Source: Phanerochaete sordida | Taxonomy: Eukaryota; Basidiomycota; Agaricomycetes; Polyporales; Phanerochaetaceae | Direction: 5' to 3' | Assembly (NCBI GenBank): GCA_019973155.2 | Contig: BPQB01000077.1 | Location: forward strand, 1 to 64,000 | DNA: 64,000 nt | Shown here: one piece after another, positions 1-12,506 of the stretch | How the letters are laid out: every line of letters starts with the position of its first letter | Position numbering within the stretch: the stretch's first letter is position 1 | The notes under the pieces: model-generated | Database searches by the model: none | What the model was told of the DNA's origin: nothing | The model's input: only the letters and a program-made list of their open reading frames with translations | Made by a program: the position numbers and the translations under genes

Positions 1-41
1 CGGGATTTCAAGGACGCTCAGCGACATACCAACCTCGGGAC

Positions 42-103
42 TGAGTTCACGGGCGTCAGGATTGAGTTTACGGGCATCGAAGGTGAGTTTACGGCGGTTA
101 TAA
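42..103 (+). repeat. 21-bp tandem repeat, three imperfect copies
   Basis: Copies start at 42, 63 and 84, each beginning tgagtt(t/c)acgg. The period is a multiple of three, and frame 2 is open from the window edge to a TAA at 101-103, giving a heptad-like LS(L/S)RAS(G/K) pattern. It may be the tail of a repeat protein cut by the window edge, or only a non-coding minisatellite. Confidence 0.5.
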
Positions 104-586
104 TTTTTGAGCAGAAATACCGCCATACCTCTTGCCAGACATCGTCGTCGCGACTCTGGTGACGTGATTACTACTCTCACCTCAACTGAAAGTAGTGTGT
201 CTCGCGTAGCGTATAGCATCCATGACGACGGTCACCTCCCCGGAGCCGTTGAACGATTACCCTCGCCATTCCGTTCATTAGAGGCTTTTGTCTCCGCCTC
301 CGTCGCGGATCAGGTCATTATTGCGGTCTAGGCAACGGACAGGGAGACGGAACTGAGGACGCAGGGACCAGGTGAGCCGAGGCTGGGAGGGGACTGACGC
401 TTCGGCTCGTGGTTGCGCCGTGGTTTGTTGACGCGTCTGGGCCTCACGTGACAGGCGCGGTTTCCACGTGGACGGACGCGATCGCGTTGATCAGTCAACG
501 CGTTAAACGACGCGCAATAAAATCTAGGTTCAACTCCCGCCAGCATCCTCCCATCATTTCCCCCTTCCCTCTCCCTGCCCGCGACC
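104..586. other. Upstream region of the homeodomain gene, no gene seen
   Basis: No convincing ORF. The last 50 bases before the start at 587 are pyrimidine-rich, as is common in fungal 5' leaders. No TATA-like site is clear. Confidence 0.5.
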
Positions 587-1702
587 ATGTCCTTCCTCGA
601 GCCCCCCCACGGCCCCGCCTTCCTCTTCCGCAGCGACTCTGCCAGCAGCATCATCTCGCTCGACAGCCAGGCCAGCCTTGACGACGTGGCAGCCGATGGC
701 GAGCTCCCTCGACGCACCCGAAAGCGCTTCACGAGCACGCAGCTTATGATGCTCGAGCATCTCTACCACCAGACATCGCACCCGACGCGCGAGCAGAGGG
801 AAACACTGGCAAAGGAGGCGGCGATGTACGTCCCAGCTGCGCTTTCGCTGCTCGGCCCGCCGCTGACCGTCGTTTTCCCCTTCGTCCCCCTCAGCGAGCT
901 CCGCTCCGTGACCGTCTGGTTCCAGAACAAACGGCAGACCGAACGAAAAGTCGCGCTCAGCAACCACGGCGGCGCAGCGGGGCCCGACGACGCCGCCGCG
1001 GCGCACACGCTCTTTCCCACGCTCCCCGACGCCCGCGGCCGGCGTATCTCCCACCCGCACCCCGCGCGCTCCCCGACGCTCAGCGCCGCCTCCGCCTCGA
1101 GCAGCAGCGCGCGCACCGTCCGCAACCACATGCACCACGCGCCCGCGCCGCCCGCGCACCCGCGCGCGCCCAGCGCCGCGAAGCGCCCCAGCCTCGACGC
1201 CGTCGCGACGCGCGCCGAGCGCCCCCAGCCGCGCACGCCGCCGCGCCCGCGCACGCTCTCGACGCCCGACGGCCCGCGCGCGCTCTACGAGCACATGCCG
1301 AGCAGCCCGCCGTCGCCGCCGAGCCCCGCGGCCCGCGACCGCGACCTGCTCGCGTTCTCGCGGCGGCGCCGCGCCGCGCGCCCGACGCTCGAGTGGGCGT
1401 GCGCCGCCGCGCGCCTCGCGGGCCCGCGCGCGCACGACGACGACGACGCCGATGCCGACGTGGACATGCTCCCGCTCGACGCCGCCGCGGGCGACACCGA
1501 GGACGAGATGGACGGCCCCCACGAGGCGCTCACGCCGAGCTCCTCCCTCGGCTCGCAGGCCTCTGCGTGGCGCCGCGGCCGGGCGCGCCCCGCCGTGCCC
1601 TTCGCGCTCGACGCGACGCCGCGGCCGCCCGCGAAGAACATGTTGATGGACGACGAGATGGAGGCCGCGCTGGCGCTGTGCGGGCTCGGCGGCCGGCGAT
1701 AA
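587..1702 (+). CDS. Homeodomain transcription factor
   Basis: Nuclear DNA-binding regulator of about 348 residues in two exons (587-825 and 895-1702). The 69-nt intron (gtacgt...ctcag) is a multiple of three and has no stop, so an uncorrected reading inserts 23 foreign residues into the homeodomain. After splicing the homeodomain lies near residues 45-102: it opens RTRKRFTSTQ, and helix III reads VTVWFQNKRQTERK with the invariant Trp, Phe, Asn and Arg. The C-terminal two thirds is low-complexity, rich in Ala, Pro, Arg and Ser, and looks disordered. It resembles the single-homeodomain regulators tied to mushroom development, not clearly a mating-type HD1/HD2 protein. The start is the first in-frame ATG, in context GCGACCATG. 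Target genes are unknown. Confidence 0.85.
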   Translation: MSFLEPPHGPAFLFRSDSASSIISLDSQASLDDVAADGELPRRTRKRFTSTQLMMLEHLYHQTSHPTREQRETLAKEAAMYVPAALSLLGPPLTVVFPFVPLSELRSVTVWFQNKRQTERKVALSNHGGAAGPDDAAAAHTLFPTLPDARGRRISHPHPARSPTLSAASASSSSARTVRNHMHHAPAPPAHPRAPSAAKRPSLDAVATRAERPQPRTPPRPRTLSTPDGPRALYEHMPSSPPSPPSPAARDRDLLAFSRRRRAARPTLEWACAAARLAGPRAHDDDDADADVDMLPLDAAAGDTEDEMDGPHEALTPSSSLGSQASAWRRGRARPAVPFALDATPRPPAKNMLMDDEMEAALALCGLGGRR

Positions 1703-3210
1703 GGGCTGGACCGCAAGAGGCAGGAGGCAGGACGTGTTGGATGTATTTAATCGGGTTGTAAGCTCTGGTCGGCGTTCTCTTTCTCTCTTCCTAGAGACCT
1801 AAGCATCTTCATCATCGAACATTTGTATACCACATTACATACCATTGCACGCACTTGGCTAATGTTAATGCACTTGTTTTGTATCCCTGGGCTCTCTTCG
1901 TGTGCTGCGTCGGCTGCTGTCTCGTGTGAGGGGAAAGCCTGGCTTGGGCAACCGTCGAGTGAGATGAAGCTGCGGAGCGCGACTGTCCCCACGGCGCAGT
2001 GCTTGGCAAGAGGCGGACTATAAGGGTGGGCGATAAGTGATAGCGTCGGGGACCTCTTCAACGTCCCCAAGACACTCTAGACTGGCGAAATACCCGCATA
2101 TATCCATCACAGCTTGTCCAATGGGCCGCCGTCGACTGTCGGGCGAGCGCCTGCGCCACGCCCCCACAGGACCGGTACCTACCGCAAAACTCGTTTATCC
2201 CCGACACCCTGGTGTACATGGCCATCAGCTCGTTCTTCAAGCCTGGTGAGCTGAGAGAAAATACTGCGCTGGGCAACCATGGAGGATGAAGCTGCAGAGA
2301 GCAGGCGTCACCGCGGCTTATCGCTTTGCGGGAGAGGGGCTACATGGGTGACCGTGTCGATAGGTGACAGCATCGAGGGGCCTCTCGATGCCTTCAGAAT
2401 ACCGTTGGCCTACACTCCGTGTGCACATGCCCTTCGTACGGTGCCCAAGGGGCCGACGTCGACCGTTGCCAAGCGGGTACTCAACTTCAACATCGTCGCC
2501 ACGCCGCAGCACCTATCTTGCAGCCCGTCAGTATCGCTCATTCACGACACCCTGTCGTGTACACAGCTCACCCCTGTGCCTCCACGGCCTTTCTGCAGGC
2601 AAACCAAGCTTATCGAACGAAGAACCCAGCTTCCGAGTCCCAAGCAACACAGTCCTCGCCGGCGGGCCGCTTTGCTGCCACGCCCCAACACCGTCGACAG
2701 AACTCACCTGGCGGGTCGCAAGCAAGCCTGGGGCACCGACAGGAGCGACGATCGTGCCCAGGCCGCGCACGGCACACCCGTGTCTCAGCGCAATCGCGCG
2801 CATCTGCGCATCTGCCCGCATATTTGCGTCCGCGCTGCCGCCGTCTGCCACGGTCGACGTCCCACCGTAGGTTACGCTGGAGGCATGTGCGCTGACAGAC
2901 GGCCCGTGCGGCTCTCGTAACGGTGCGTGCAGCAGCAGCCAATCGCACGCGGCGTATTCGTGCGGCGGCGGCGGCACAGGCCCAGCAAGCTCAAGCTCTG
3001 GCGTGCACGTCGCCGTGCAGGCAAACGCAATGCATTACATCTGTCCAGAAGTACATTATACACCATTCGTGCTGGGCCATCAGGCTTCCTGTGTGAAGCA
3101 CAGGGGAGAGCATGTGCGCGCGCCGCGAGCGCATGGCGGCGGCACGCCTCGCGCGCCCGAACATCCTCATATGCCCGGCCGGCGAGGCGGCACGCCGTCG
3201 CGAAGACGAG
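1703..3210. other. Intergenic tract, no gene recognised
   Basis: About 1.5 kb with short overlapping ORFs on both strands, none resembling a known family or showing consistent splice sites. It holds the 3' regions of the convergent homeodomain gene and the hypothetical gene that ends at 3211. Confidence 0.4.
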
Positions 3211-4036
3211 TCACTGCCCCGCGAGCGCATGCAGGATGCGCTTCGGCAGCGAGCGTTTCGCGCCGTGCGGCAGGTTCCACGACATGTCGTCGCTGTCGAG
3301 CATCTGTACACTATGCATTAGCCTTCGACATTCCGCAATTGGCGGGGGACGGCGCGCACCTCGGCGGTCTCGGGCAGCTTGTTCAGCTTGCCGTTGGCCG
3401 ATGATGTCGAGGACGCTGTCGAGGACGAGGAGCGGCTCGAGAAGCTCCGGGACCACGCGCTGTTGTCCGTGCCGAGCAGCGACTCGCCGTCGTCCGCGGG
3501 CTCGCCGTCGAGGTACTCATCCCCGAAGTCGACCTACAGCCGCCATCAGGACCGTGTCACACGTGCGCACAGGATGGACCCGTAGATACGCACAAGCGTG
3601 CTGCACTCAGACTGTGCCGTGGAGGGCGCGATGAGTGTGCCCGGGGCGAAGGCCTGGGTGCGCTGCGGGGGATCGCCAGTCGTTAGCACGAACACTGGGA
3701 GATCGCTCGGTGCGCTTACGGTGCTGTGCGGCCGCAGGGCCTTCTTGATTGCGCGGAGCTGGGGCTGTTTCGCGGATGCCTGTCGCGGACCGTCAGCTCC
3801 AGTCAAACACAAACCATTGTGGGCGAGCGACGCGACGCACCATGGAGCGACGCGTGTGGGTGCGGATAAACTGGGTGAGGCTCGGGTCGTCTGCGGAGCG
3901 CGAGGGGCGGCGGGGCAGGGCAGCGGATAATTGCGCGGTATATAAGGCCTGGGGGAGGGCGCGCGGGCCGGGTGTCCAGGGCCTTCTGCACGGCCTTCTG
4001 CTTGCCCTGCAGCAGAGCCAGGGCCAGCAGCCCCAT
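3211..4036 (-). CDS. Unrecognised multi-exon protein, 5' end uncertain
   Basis: Five exons can be joined in phase: 3992-4036 or longer, 3841-3948, 3594-3779, 3360-3533 and 3211-3303. The three 3' introns are well formed (56, 60 and 61 nt; GTGCG donors, CTGAC or CTAAT branch sites, AG acceptors), and the four downstream exons are all phase 0 (36, 62, 58 and 30 codons to a TGA). The product contains a basic stretch (TQFIRTHTRRSM), a Ser-rich segment and a C-terminus ending LPKRILHALAGQ. I do not recognise the family. The first intron (3949-3991) would be only 43 nt, so the true start may lie upstream; one minus-strand frame stays open to about 4530. The regular phases and third-position bias argue for a real gene, but its function cannot be inferred. 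Confidence 0.5.
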
Positions 4037-5290
4037 GCATGCAGTCTTCCGGCGGCCTGCCCGGCGTGATGCGGCTAGGCACACCCATGCACCCAGATCG
4101 CCGTGGCACGCGCTGCGACCCGCCACGGGCAGCTCGCGAAGCGGGGCCGCACGGTGGCTGGCGGGTGCGCGTGCAGCGGAGCGTGTCCAGAGGGGCCGCA
4201 GGCCCTGGGACGCCGCGCGGATGCGCCGAATACAAGGGTAATACTCGTGGCCATCTCGCTGTTGGCGGTGCTCGGCGGCTCCGCGGTGGCAGGGCGAGCT
4301 GCGATGTTTAACCTTGCGCGTGCGCGGCGCGGCGAAACCTGGTGTGCGCGCAGGGCCGCGTCGCACGCGAGTGCCGGGCGGCCCCAGGCAGCGGAGACGA
4401 GCCGTTGCCCGTACGCGGCAGCATTCTCTCGCGCGCAGGCCGAACGAAGCGCGGAGCCGAAGCTGCCAGGGCAATCCGGTGACCGTCCCATGGGACGCGC
4501 GACGATGACGCAGGTCAGCAAAAGATAGCATCGGGACGTGGTGGGATATAAAACCCCCTTCAGGATGTAGAGTGACACGACTAGCCCCCCTGGACGCTCC
4601 GTCCGTCCTGCCGGTAATTGTGCCGCCTCGAGCCTAGGACCACCATCGTACCGCACGTCGACTCCACGGGATCGCCGTCGAGGCAGCGCTGCCGGACGTG
4701 TTGACGACCACGTCGGACAAGCGGTGACCGGAAGCAAGGTGGGTAGCGTCTACAAGCTCCAATCAGTCAATATGCTTCAATGCAGACATTCAGTACCAGG
4801 GAGAAACTGCCTCCATATGGTCGCGTCGCCTGTGTTTCTTAGGTGTTGTCGCGCTTTCGGCTCTATCGCGGCGTCTCCATTGTGAGCCATTCAGTGAAGC
4901 AAGCGTTGCAGCGGCCGTCTCCTCGGTGACCGTCAATCCCTCCAAAACTATGGTACCTCCACTCTGGTAGGAGCCATGTGAGCAATTCAGCAGGTTGACA
5001 ACTCACGAGAGCTCGTTGGGCGCGCCCGACGTATTGCAACATGCGCGAGGTTTCGCAGACATCACGAAGCGCATTAGAGGCGCATGGGCGACAGGAGATA
5101 TGAGCCGACCGAGGTATCGAGCCGCATGCAGAGGTACGCCGCGAGCAATCTAGACATACATTAATAGCACAAGAAACTAGAAAGCTCCACGTCAGTTCGG
5201 CACAGGGACTTGCGCAGGGACAATCCGCTGAGGTGGCAGAACGCACTTAGTACAACGCGGGTCGGGTCTACTGCTCCAAGAGCCAATCCT
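4037..5290. other. Intergenic tract, no gene recognised
   Basis: It may hold 5' exons of the minus-strand hypothetical gene. A plus-strand TATA-like site (atataaaac) lies near 4545 with no gene found after it. The last part is the 3' region of RVB2. Confidence 0.35.
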
Positions 5291-7084
<1,794 letters not shown>

Positions 7085-7208
7085 GGCGGTTGAGGTCAGA
7101 AATATGAGTGGGCGCTTACTCGCTCAACGCGGCAATTTCGAGCTGTCCCAAACTTGCTCTTCACCAACACACCGTCGAAGTCGGGGCCGGCGACGACGAC
7201 GAGCCTCA
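7085..7208. promoter_or_regulatory. Divergent promoter region of RVB2 and uL2m
   Basis: Only 124 bp separate the start codons of two opposed housekeeping genes, so their core promoters and 5' leaders must overlap. No TATA box is visible. Confidence 0.6.
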
Positions 7209-8442
7209 ATGTTTTCAGCGCGATGCGGAGCTAGCCTGCTTCGCTCGTGCGTCGGCGCCATCAAGGCCTCGCCGCTGAAGGCACCTTTGACTTCCACGCT
7301 TCCCCGGCTGCAGCCATTCACCCGAACGCTCGCGACGGAGGTCATCTCAAATGCTCCGACAGAGGTCAATCAGGCCTTCAGGAGGTCCCAAGACCTGTAC
7401 AAGACCTACAAGCCGATTACACCCTCCATCCGTCATCTGAAGCGTCCCCTTGCCCCTCATCTGTATGCAGGCCGTCCGCTGCGCCAGCTCACGGTCGCGC
7501 TCCGGAAGAAGGGTGGACGAAACAATCACGGTCGCATCACCATTCGTTTCCGTGGTGGAGGACACAGACGACGCATCCGTGTAATAGACTTCGTGCGCAA
7601 GGAACCCGGCGTGCACGACGTCGTCCGTATCGAGTACGACCCGGGCCGCTCGGCGCACATTGCGCTCATCAAGAGCCGCAATCCCAAGTCGGCGCAGCCC
7701 TGGAGCTACATCCTCGCACCCGACGGTCTGCATGCCGGCGATACCGTCGAGAGCTTCCGCAACGGCGTCCCGGACGGCTACGTCCCAGGGTTCTCCGACT
7801 CGAAGACGCTTCGCGGAAAGGCCCTCGAGTCCGGTTCGGCCTCCTCTGGCGCGTCCACCGTCTCGCTCGCGCTTGGTGTCCTGCGTAGCGTGACCCTAAA
7901 AGTTGGCAACGTTCTCCCCCTCCGTCTCATCCCCACCGGTACGATCATCCACAACATTGCGCTCGATCCCGAGGGCCGTGCTCTCCTCGTCCGCTCCGCG
8001 GGTACCTTTGCTCAGGTCGTCACGCACGAAGAGGGCGGCAAGTACACCCACGTCCGCCTCCAGAGCGGTGAAATCCGCAAGGTGCTCCAGGACTGCATTG
8101 CAACCATCGGGCGCGTGAGCAACCCGCTCTGGATGAACCGCAATCTCGGCAAGGCGGGTCGTAGCCGTTGGCTCGGACGCCGTCCCCGTGTTCGTGGTAT
8201 GGCCATGAATAGGTGAGTGATTTGCTCCTCTTCATATTTATATGCTCATGATATGCTGCAGGTGTGATCACCCTCACGGTGGTGGCCGTGGCAAGTCGAA
8301 GGGTAACAAGCCGCCGCGCTCTGTTTGGGGCTGGCTGTGCAAGGGCAGGCGTACGCGCAAGCCTGGCCCTAAGGGCCCGAAGAACAGCAACAAGCTTGTT
8401 GTGAAGGAGAGGCCAAGGGGTAAGGAGAAGCGTGGTTCATAG
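7209..8442 (+). CDS. RML2: Mitochondrial large-subunit ribosomal protein uL2m
   Basis: Two exons (7209-8212 and 8262-8442) separated by a 49-nt intron; 394 residues. Residues 1 to about 45 form a mitochondrial presequence rich in Arg, Ser and Leu and free of acidic residues, ending near RTLATE. The mature part is a full bacterial-type L2: an N-terminal RNA-binding fold ([14 protein letters not shown]) and the peptidyl-transferase-proximal motif [12 protein letters not shown], which starts directly after the intron. The reading frame is open upstream of 7209, but this ATG begins the presequence and is the first one consistent with mitochondrial targeting. The RML2 symbol follows the yeast orthologue. 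Confidence 0.95.
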
Positions 8443-8610
8443 TGGAGTCGTCTATGTACTTGCTGGCGTCTTCCAGGGATATACCATCCTGCTCTTCACA
8501 TACTCTATCGCATCTACAGCATAATGAGACCATGGAACGTGCTCTAAGGTAATCAGCAGCGGTGAAATAGGTATATAGTTGCGGGTAAGCACATGAAATC
8601 CTGATCAACC

Positions 8611-9722
8611 TCATCCAAACTTCTCCTTTGCCATTTGCATAAACATATCCATGGTGGCTTTCTCCTTCTGCTTTATAGCATCGGCACGCTCGCGGATAGC
8701 AGCCTCGCGTTCATCTCGTGCCCCATGTCGCTGCTCATCCTTTCTTTTTCGGGCCTCATCTCTTTGACGCATTCTGGCCAGCCATCAGTACCGCCGGCCG
8801 TGCAGAGTCGCGTCTCACTCACCGTTCCTGGAAGCTATCCCCGCCGCCCATCAAAGTTGTCTCGTCTGCCTCAAAGCCATCGTCGCCCTTCTCCCTGAAG
8901 GCCTTATCCGCCTCCCTGCGCGCCCGCTTCTTCTCGAGCATGCCCTCACGCCCAACCGGCTTCGGCCCTATCGTGTCCTCGAGCCTCTCCTTCTCCTCCT
9001 TCCGCTTGCGCTTCTTGTCGAGAGTGCGCTCCGTCGAGCGCAGAGCGTCTGCATCCTCGCGCGCGAGCGTGAGGTCGGCCTGGCTGGGGAGCGTTGGACC
9101 TTGCACGCGTCCGCTGCCGCTCGCTGACGAGGAACCGGGGCCGGACGGGCGGTTGCGTGTCGCTGCGCTGATATCTTCGCGTGCGGCACGGATGGCGTCG
9201 CTGTCAGCCTTGGAAGTCTTCGATGCGAACGACCATTTGTAGCCGGTCTGGCTACTAGCACTCTGGGTTTCTACACCGTAGTATAGTGTCTCTGATGTCA
9301 TATTCAGACAACGCACAGCGATGATATCGTGCAGTACATACTAGGTAGCTTTCCTCTGTTCCATGCCTACGACAGTCACGTCAGTGTGCACTATACACGG
9401 GTCATGCCATGAGAGATTGCAGTCTTACCTTCACGAACTTGCGAAAGTACCTGATCAACCCATCAGCGACTACAGCACGATGACGAGGACCTACATACTT
9501 TCGCGATTTGTCACTGGACAGCTCATCCAGATACTTGCGCTTCTCTTCCTTGAGCCACGCCCTGAACTCGTCGCTGCGCAGGAAGTAGTCCGACTCGGAG
9601 ATCCGGGATGCGTTATTGGGTAGAGGAATATCTCTCTCGGAGGATGGCGAACGCGAACGGTCGCGAGAACGAGAGTGGGATCGCTCACGAGACTCCGAAC
9701 GCCCTCGTCGTCGCGAAGACAT
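8611..9722 (-). CDS. RS-rich nuclear protein, SCI1-like
   Basis: Five exons (9499-9722, 9429-9450, 9342-9366, 8823-9291, 8611-8773), with two micro-exons of 22 and 25 nt, give 300 residues. The N-terminus is an Arg-Ser domain (residues 1-30). It is followed by a conserved block, ISESDYFLRSDEFRAWLKEE, then YFRKFVKAWNRGKL and YYGV. The middle is highly charged with a KKRKRKEEKERLED segment, and the C-terminus ends MDMFMQMAKEKFG. The order SDYF...WLK...FVKAWN...YY and the MDMF...KFG tail match the family that includes plant style cell-cycle inhibitor 1, a nuclear protein; its biochemical role in fungi is not known. The RS domain hints at a link to splicing, which is inference. Confidence 0.7.
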
Positions 9723-10001
9723 GTCGATGTCGTGGTCGAAGCTCAAGTACGCGGGGTAAGCGCAGCGCCACCAAGGGTATCGGAACAGGCGCTCAAATTC
9801 AACGTGACGACGATTGCTCAAGATCTTATGCTGCTGCAGGCAGTAGGACTGGGAGTTTGCTTGACAGAGGATATTTTGGCAACCGACAGTGTTATACACT
9901 CTCCTCGTCATTGCATTGGATTGCATGGTGCATAGCATAAAGAACACTGGACAGACGCGGAGAAAATAGGAGGGGGGAGCCGACGACAACCAACGAGCAC
10001 T
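9723..10001. other. Region between SCI1-like gene and eL21
   Basis: About 280 bp holding the promoter of the minus-strand SCI1-like gene and the 3' region of eL21. No other feature is seen. Confidence 0.4.
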
Positions 10002-10659
10002 TTAGATAGTGGTCTCGTACCGTACCGGGACCATGGTTTGTGGGACGTTGTCCGCGGTGGAGATGACGTGGGCGGGGCGGGGCTGGGCAGGGATGCGCTT
10101 GAGCGTGACACGCTCTGTGAATGGAAGCAGGCAAAGTGAGCGGGAGCAAGCACGGTCTTTCCTACAGGTACGTACCGCCCTTGGCCTTAGCCTCAGCGTG
10201 GAGATCGTGGTTGCGCTTGACGCGGTCGAGGAACTCCTGACGGCACTTGGAGTGACGAATGTGCTCGACACGGATGTTGACCCGCTTCTCAAGGTAGCGG
10301 CCGCCGACGACCTTGTGCACGATGACACCGACGGCGCGAGGGGTGACGTTGTAGACGATACCGGTCCGGCTAGTTTTCACATCTGCACTTGAGCGATTCC
10401 TGCTGCATTCAAGTCCCTAAAGTGCACATACCCGTGGTAGTACTTGTGGGGCATACCCCGCTGCTCAGCAGAGTTGGCCTTGATGTCGACGATGTCACCG
10501 ACACGGTAGGTGATCAGGTACGTCGAGAGACGGATGGCACCGTGCTCTACACTCCAAATATCAGCTTCACTCCTGCTATCAAGTGCACCATTACGCACCG
10601 CGGAACTTCCGCTTGAACATGTCGCGCGTACGCGCGCGGTAACCGAATGAGTGCGGCAT
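10002..10659 (-). CDS. RPL21: 60S ribosomal protein eL21
   Basis: Cytosolic large-subunit protein. Four exons (10599-10659, 10432-10546, 10176-10369, 10002-10114) give exactly 160 residues, the standard length of the family. The start is [15 protein letters not shown]. The core motifs are [31 protein letters not shown] and [18 protein letters not shown]. The second intron must end at aaactag (10370), not at the nearer AGs, to give the family-standard [10 protein letters not shown]. The gene diverges from uS4 with 290 bp between the starts. Confidence 0.97.
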
Positions 10660-10949
10660 CTTGAGGCCTAGGACGTAGTTTCAGTCTCCTGGTCGTCTCG
10701 TACAACGTCGAAGCGGCAATACTGACGGTCGTCGGCGTCGGTGCTGTTGTCGGTGGCGGGAACGGCAGACTTAGCGCAGGCGACGAGAAAATGGGCGCCT
10801 ATTCGGGCGCTCTGACGAGGTGGCTTGAGGTCCTGTACAGTTTTGGATTTAGCGCGCACGTGTTGTTTGCGCAGGTTTGTCTCCGGTACTCGAGAAACAG
10901 CCCGCAAGGTCGCCAGGCTCGTCCATCGCCGCCGACATCCTCAAGAAAA
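10660..10949. promoter_or_regulatory. Divergent ribosomal-protein promoter (eL21/uS4)
   Basis: 290 bp between the start codons of two cytosolic ribosomal-protein genes on opposite strands. Shared control elements are expected for co-expression, but I recognise no defined motif. Confidence 0.6.
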
Positions 10950-11798
10950 ATGCCCAGGTAACGTCGCCCGTACGCTGCGTCCCGAGCCTCTGTGTGTTGA
11001 CTTCGCCGTTGCAGGGCCCCGCGGAACCACAGCAAGACGTGAGCAACTTTCCTTTCTCAAGATCCACCGTGTGTGGAGGGATGCATTGTGCTGATTAAAG
11101 CCGTGCCCCATTGCCATCTACTTGATGACGCTGCAGCTACAAGGTCCCTCGCCGGCCTTTCGAGTCTGCTCGTCTCGATGCCGAGCTCAAGGTGCGTGGA
11201 TTCGGTGACTTGGTGCAGACCTCTTGTGACATTCGGCGACCCAACCCATAGCTTGCTGGTGAATACGGTCTCCGCAACAAGCGCGAGATCTGGCGCATTG
11301 GTCTCACCCTCTCCAAGATTCGTCGTGCTGCCCGTGAGCTCCTGAAGCTCGACCCCAAGGACCCCAAGCGTCTCTTCGAGGGTAACGCCCTTATCCGCCG
11401 TCTCGTGCGCGTCGGTGTGCTCGACGAGTCCCGCATGCGTCTCGATTACGTGCTGTCCCTGAAGATCGAGGACTTCTTGGAGCGCCGTCTCCAGACCCAG
11501 GTCTTCAAGAGCGGCCTCGCGAAGTCCATCCACCACGCCCGTGTCCTCATCCGCCAGCGCCACATCCGGTATGTGCCCATCTCCCTTCTGCGTTTGAGCG
11601 ACATTCTTAGGCTTTTGCAGTGTCGGCAAGCAGATTGTCAACGTCCCCTCGTTCGTTGTCCGTCTCGACTCCCAAAAGCACATCGACTTTGCTCTCACTT
11701 CGCCGTACGGTGGTGGCCGTGCCGGCCGTGTCAAGCGCAAGCGTGCTGCTGCTGCTGCCAAGAAGGAGGAGGGTGGCGACGAGGAGGACGAGGAGTAA
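10950..11798 (+). CDS. RPS9: 40S ribosomal protein uS4 (S9)
   Basis: Five exons (10950-10957, 11015-11038, 11137-11191, 11252-11568, 11621-11798) give 193 residues. The first two exons are only 8 and 24 nt: ATGCCCAG, then an exon coding for roughly APRNHSKT, joined to [18 protein letters not shown], as in eukaryotic S9. The S4 RNA-binding domain covers [11 protein letters not shown] to [10 protein letters not shown]. The acidic C-terminus ends EEDEE. It sits in the small-subunit body near the mRNA entry channel and affects decoding accuracy. Micro-exons at the 5' end are typical of basidiomycete ribosomal-protein genes. Confidence 0.97.
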
Positions 11799-12506
11799 TC
11801 ATCATCTCTGTAGCTCTATTCTCACCTCATCTTCCATGCTTTCTGTACATCATGCGGGCTTTATTTTATGGTGCATATGCGATCCATGTGCTGCCTGCAT
11901 GCAACCTCGCTTTGTCTGCCTAGTGAGCTCTCGGCTTCTGCGATCTGCAAAGCGTTCTAAGTGCGAGTTGTCTAGTCGCTCCTGCATTACGTCTAATTCG
12001 AGTGGTAGACTGCGTACGCGAGGTAGCATCAGCATCCCACCTATCATGGGTCAGATACAAAACTTTGTGCGTTTAATATTGCTCAATCCATTCTATTTAC
12101 ATGCGCTCGCTGTCTTCGGCGTGCTAGCCGTGTGCTCCGCGCCGTCATCAGCGATTGGCGGCTCTCACATCCGCTGGCGACATTGTATCTTCTCTGGCCC
12201 ATTACGCTCTCGCGCGTTACTGGACCTGCTTCTCGGGAGCACCGGCACGCGCTCAGGCGAGCTGGGAAGGCGACGTCCCTCCCAACTACGTCCGGGGCCC
12301 GAAGTCCCGTGACTCCCTTCGCACATTGTGCCCAGTCTTGACAAGTCGTCGCACAGGGCAGTCTTGTGGGAGGCGAGCATCCGAGGTAGGGATGCAGCCA
12401 CCCGCTCTCAAATTCCTCGCTGTCAGCGGCTGCGCCGCCTCTTACAGCAGCTCTATATATACCTCAGGATAACCTGCGAGGCTAGCCAGAGCAAGTTTGT
12501 GGCGCA
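11799..12506. other. Intergenic region upstream of P450 gene 1
   Basis: About 700 bp with no convincing gene; a TATA box near its end serves the first P450. Confidence 0.45.
12454..12461 (+). promoter_or_regulatory. TATA box of P450 gene 1
   Basis: TATATATA, 46 bp upstream of the ATG at 12507 and in the right orientation. A TATA box suits an inducible metabolic gene. Confidence 0.6.

Noticed and set aside
520..560. tRNA-like B-box (ggttcaactcc)
   Set aside because: The flanking bases do not form a T-arm and no A-box or acceptor stem is found upstream.
4863..5246. 127-codon minus-strand ORF upstream of nothing recognisable
   Set aside because: Cys/Arg-rich chance reading; lies in the 3' flank of RVB2 with no splice or motif support.
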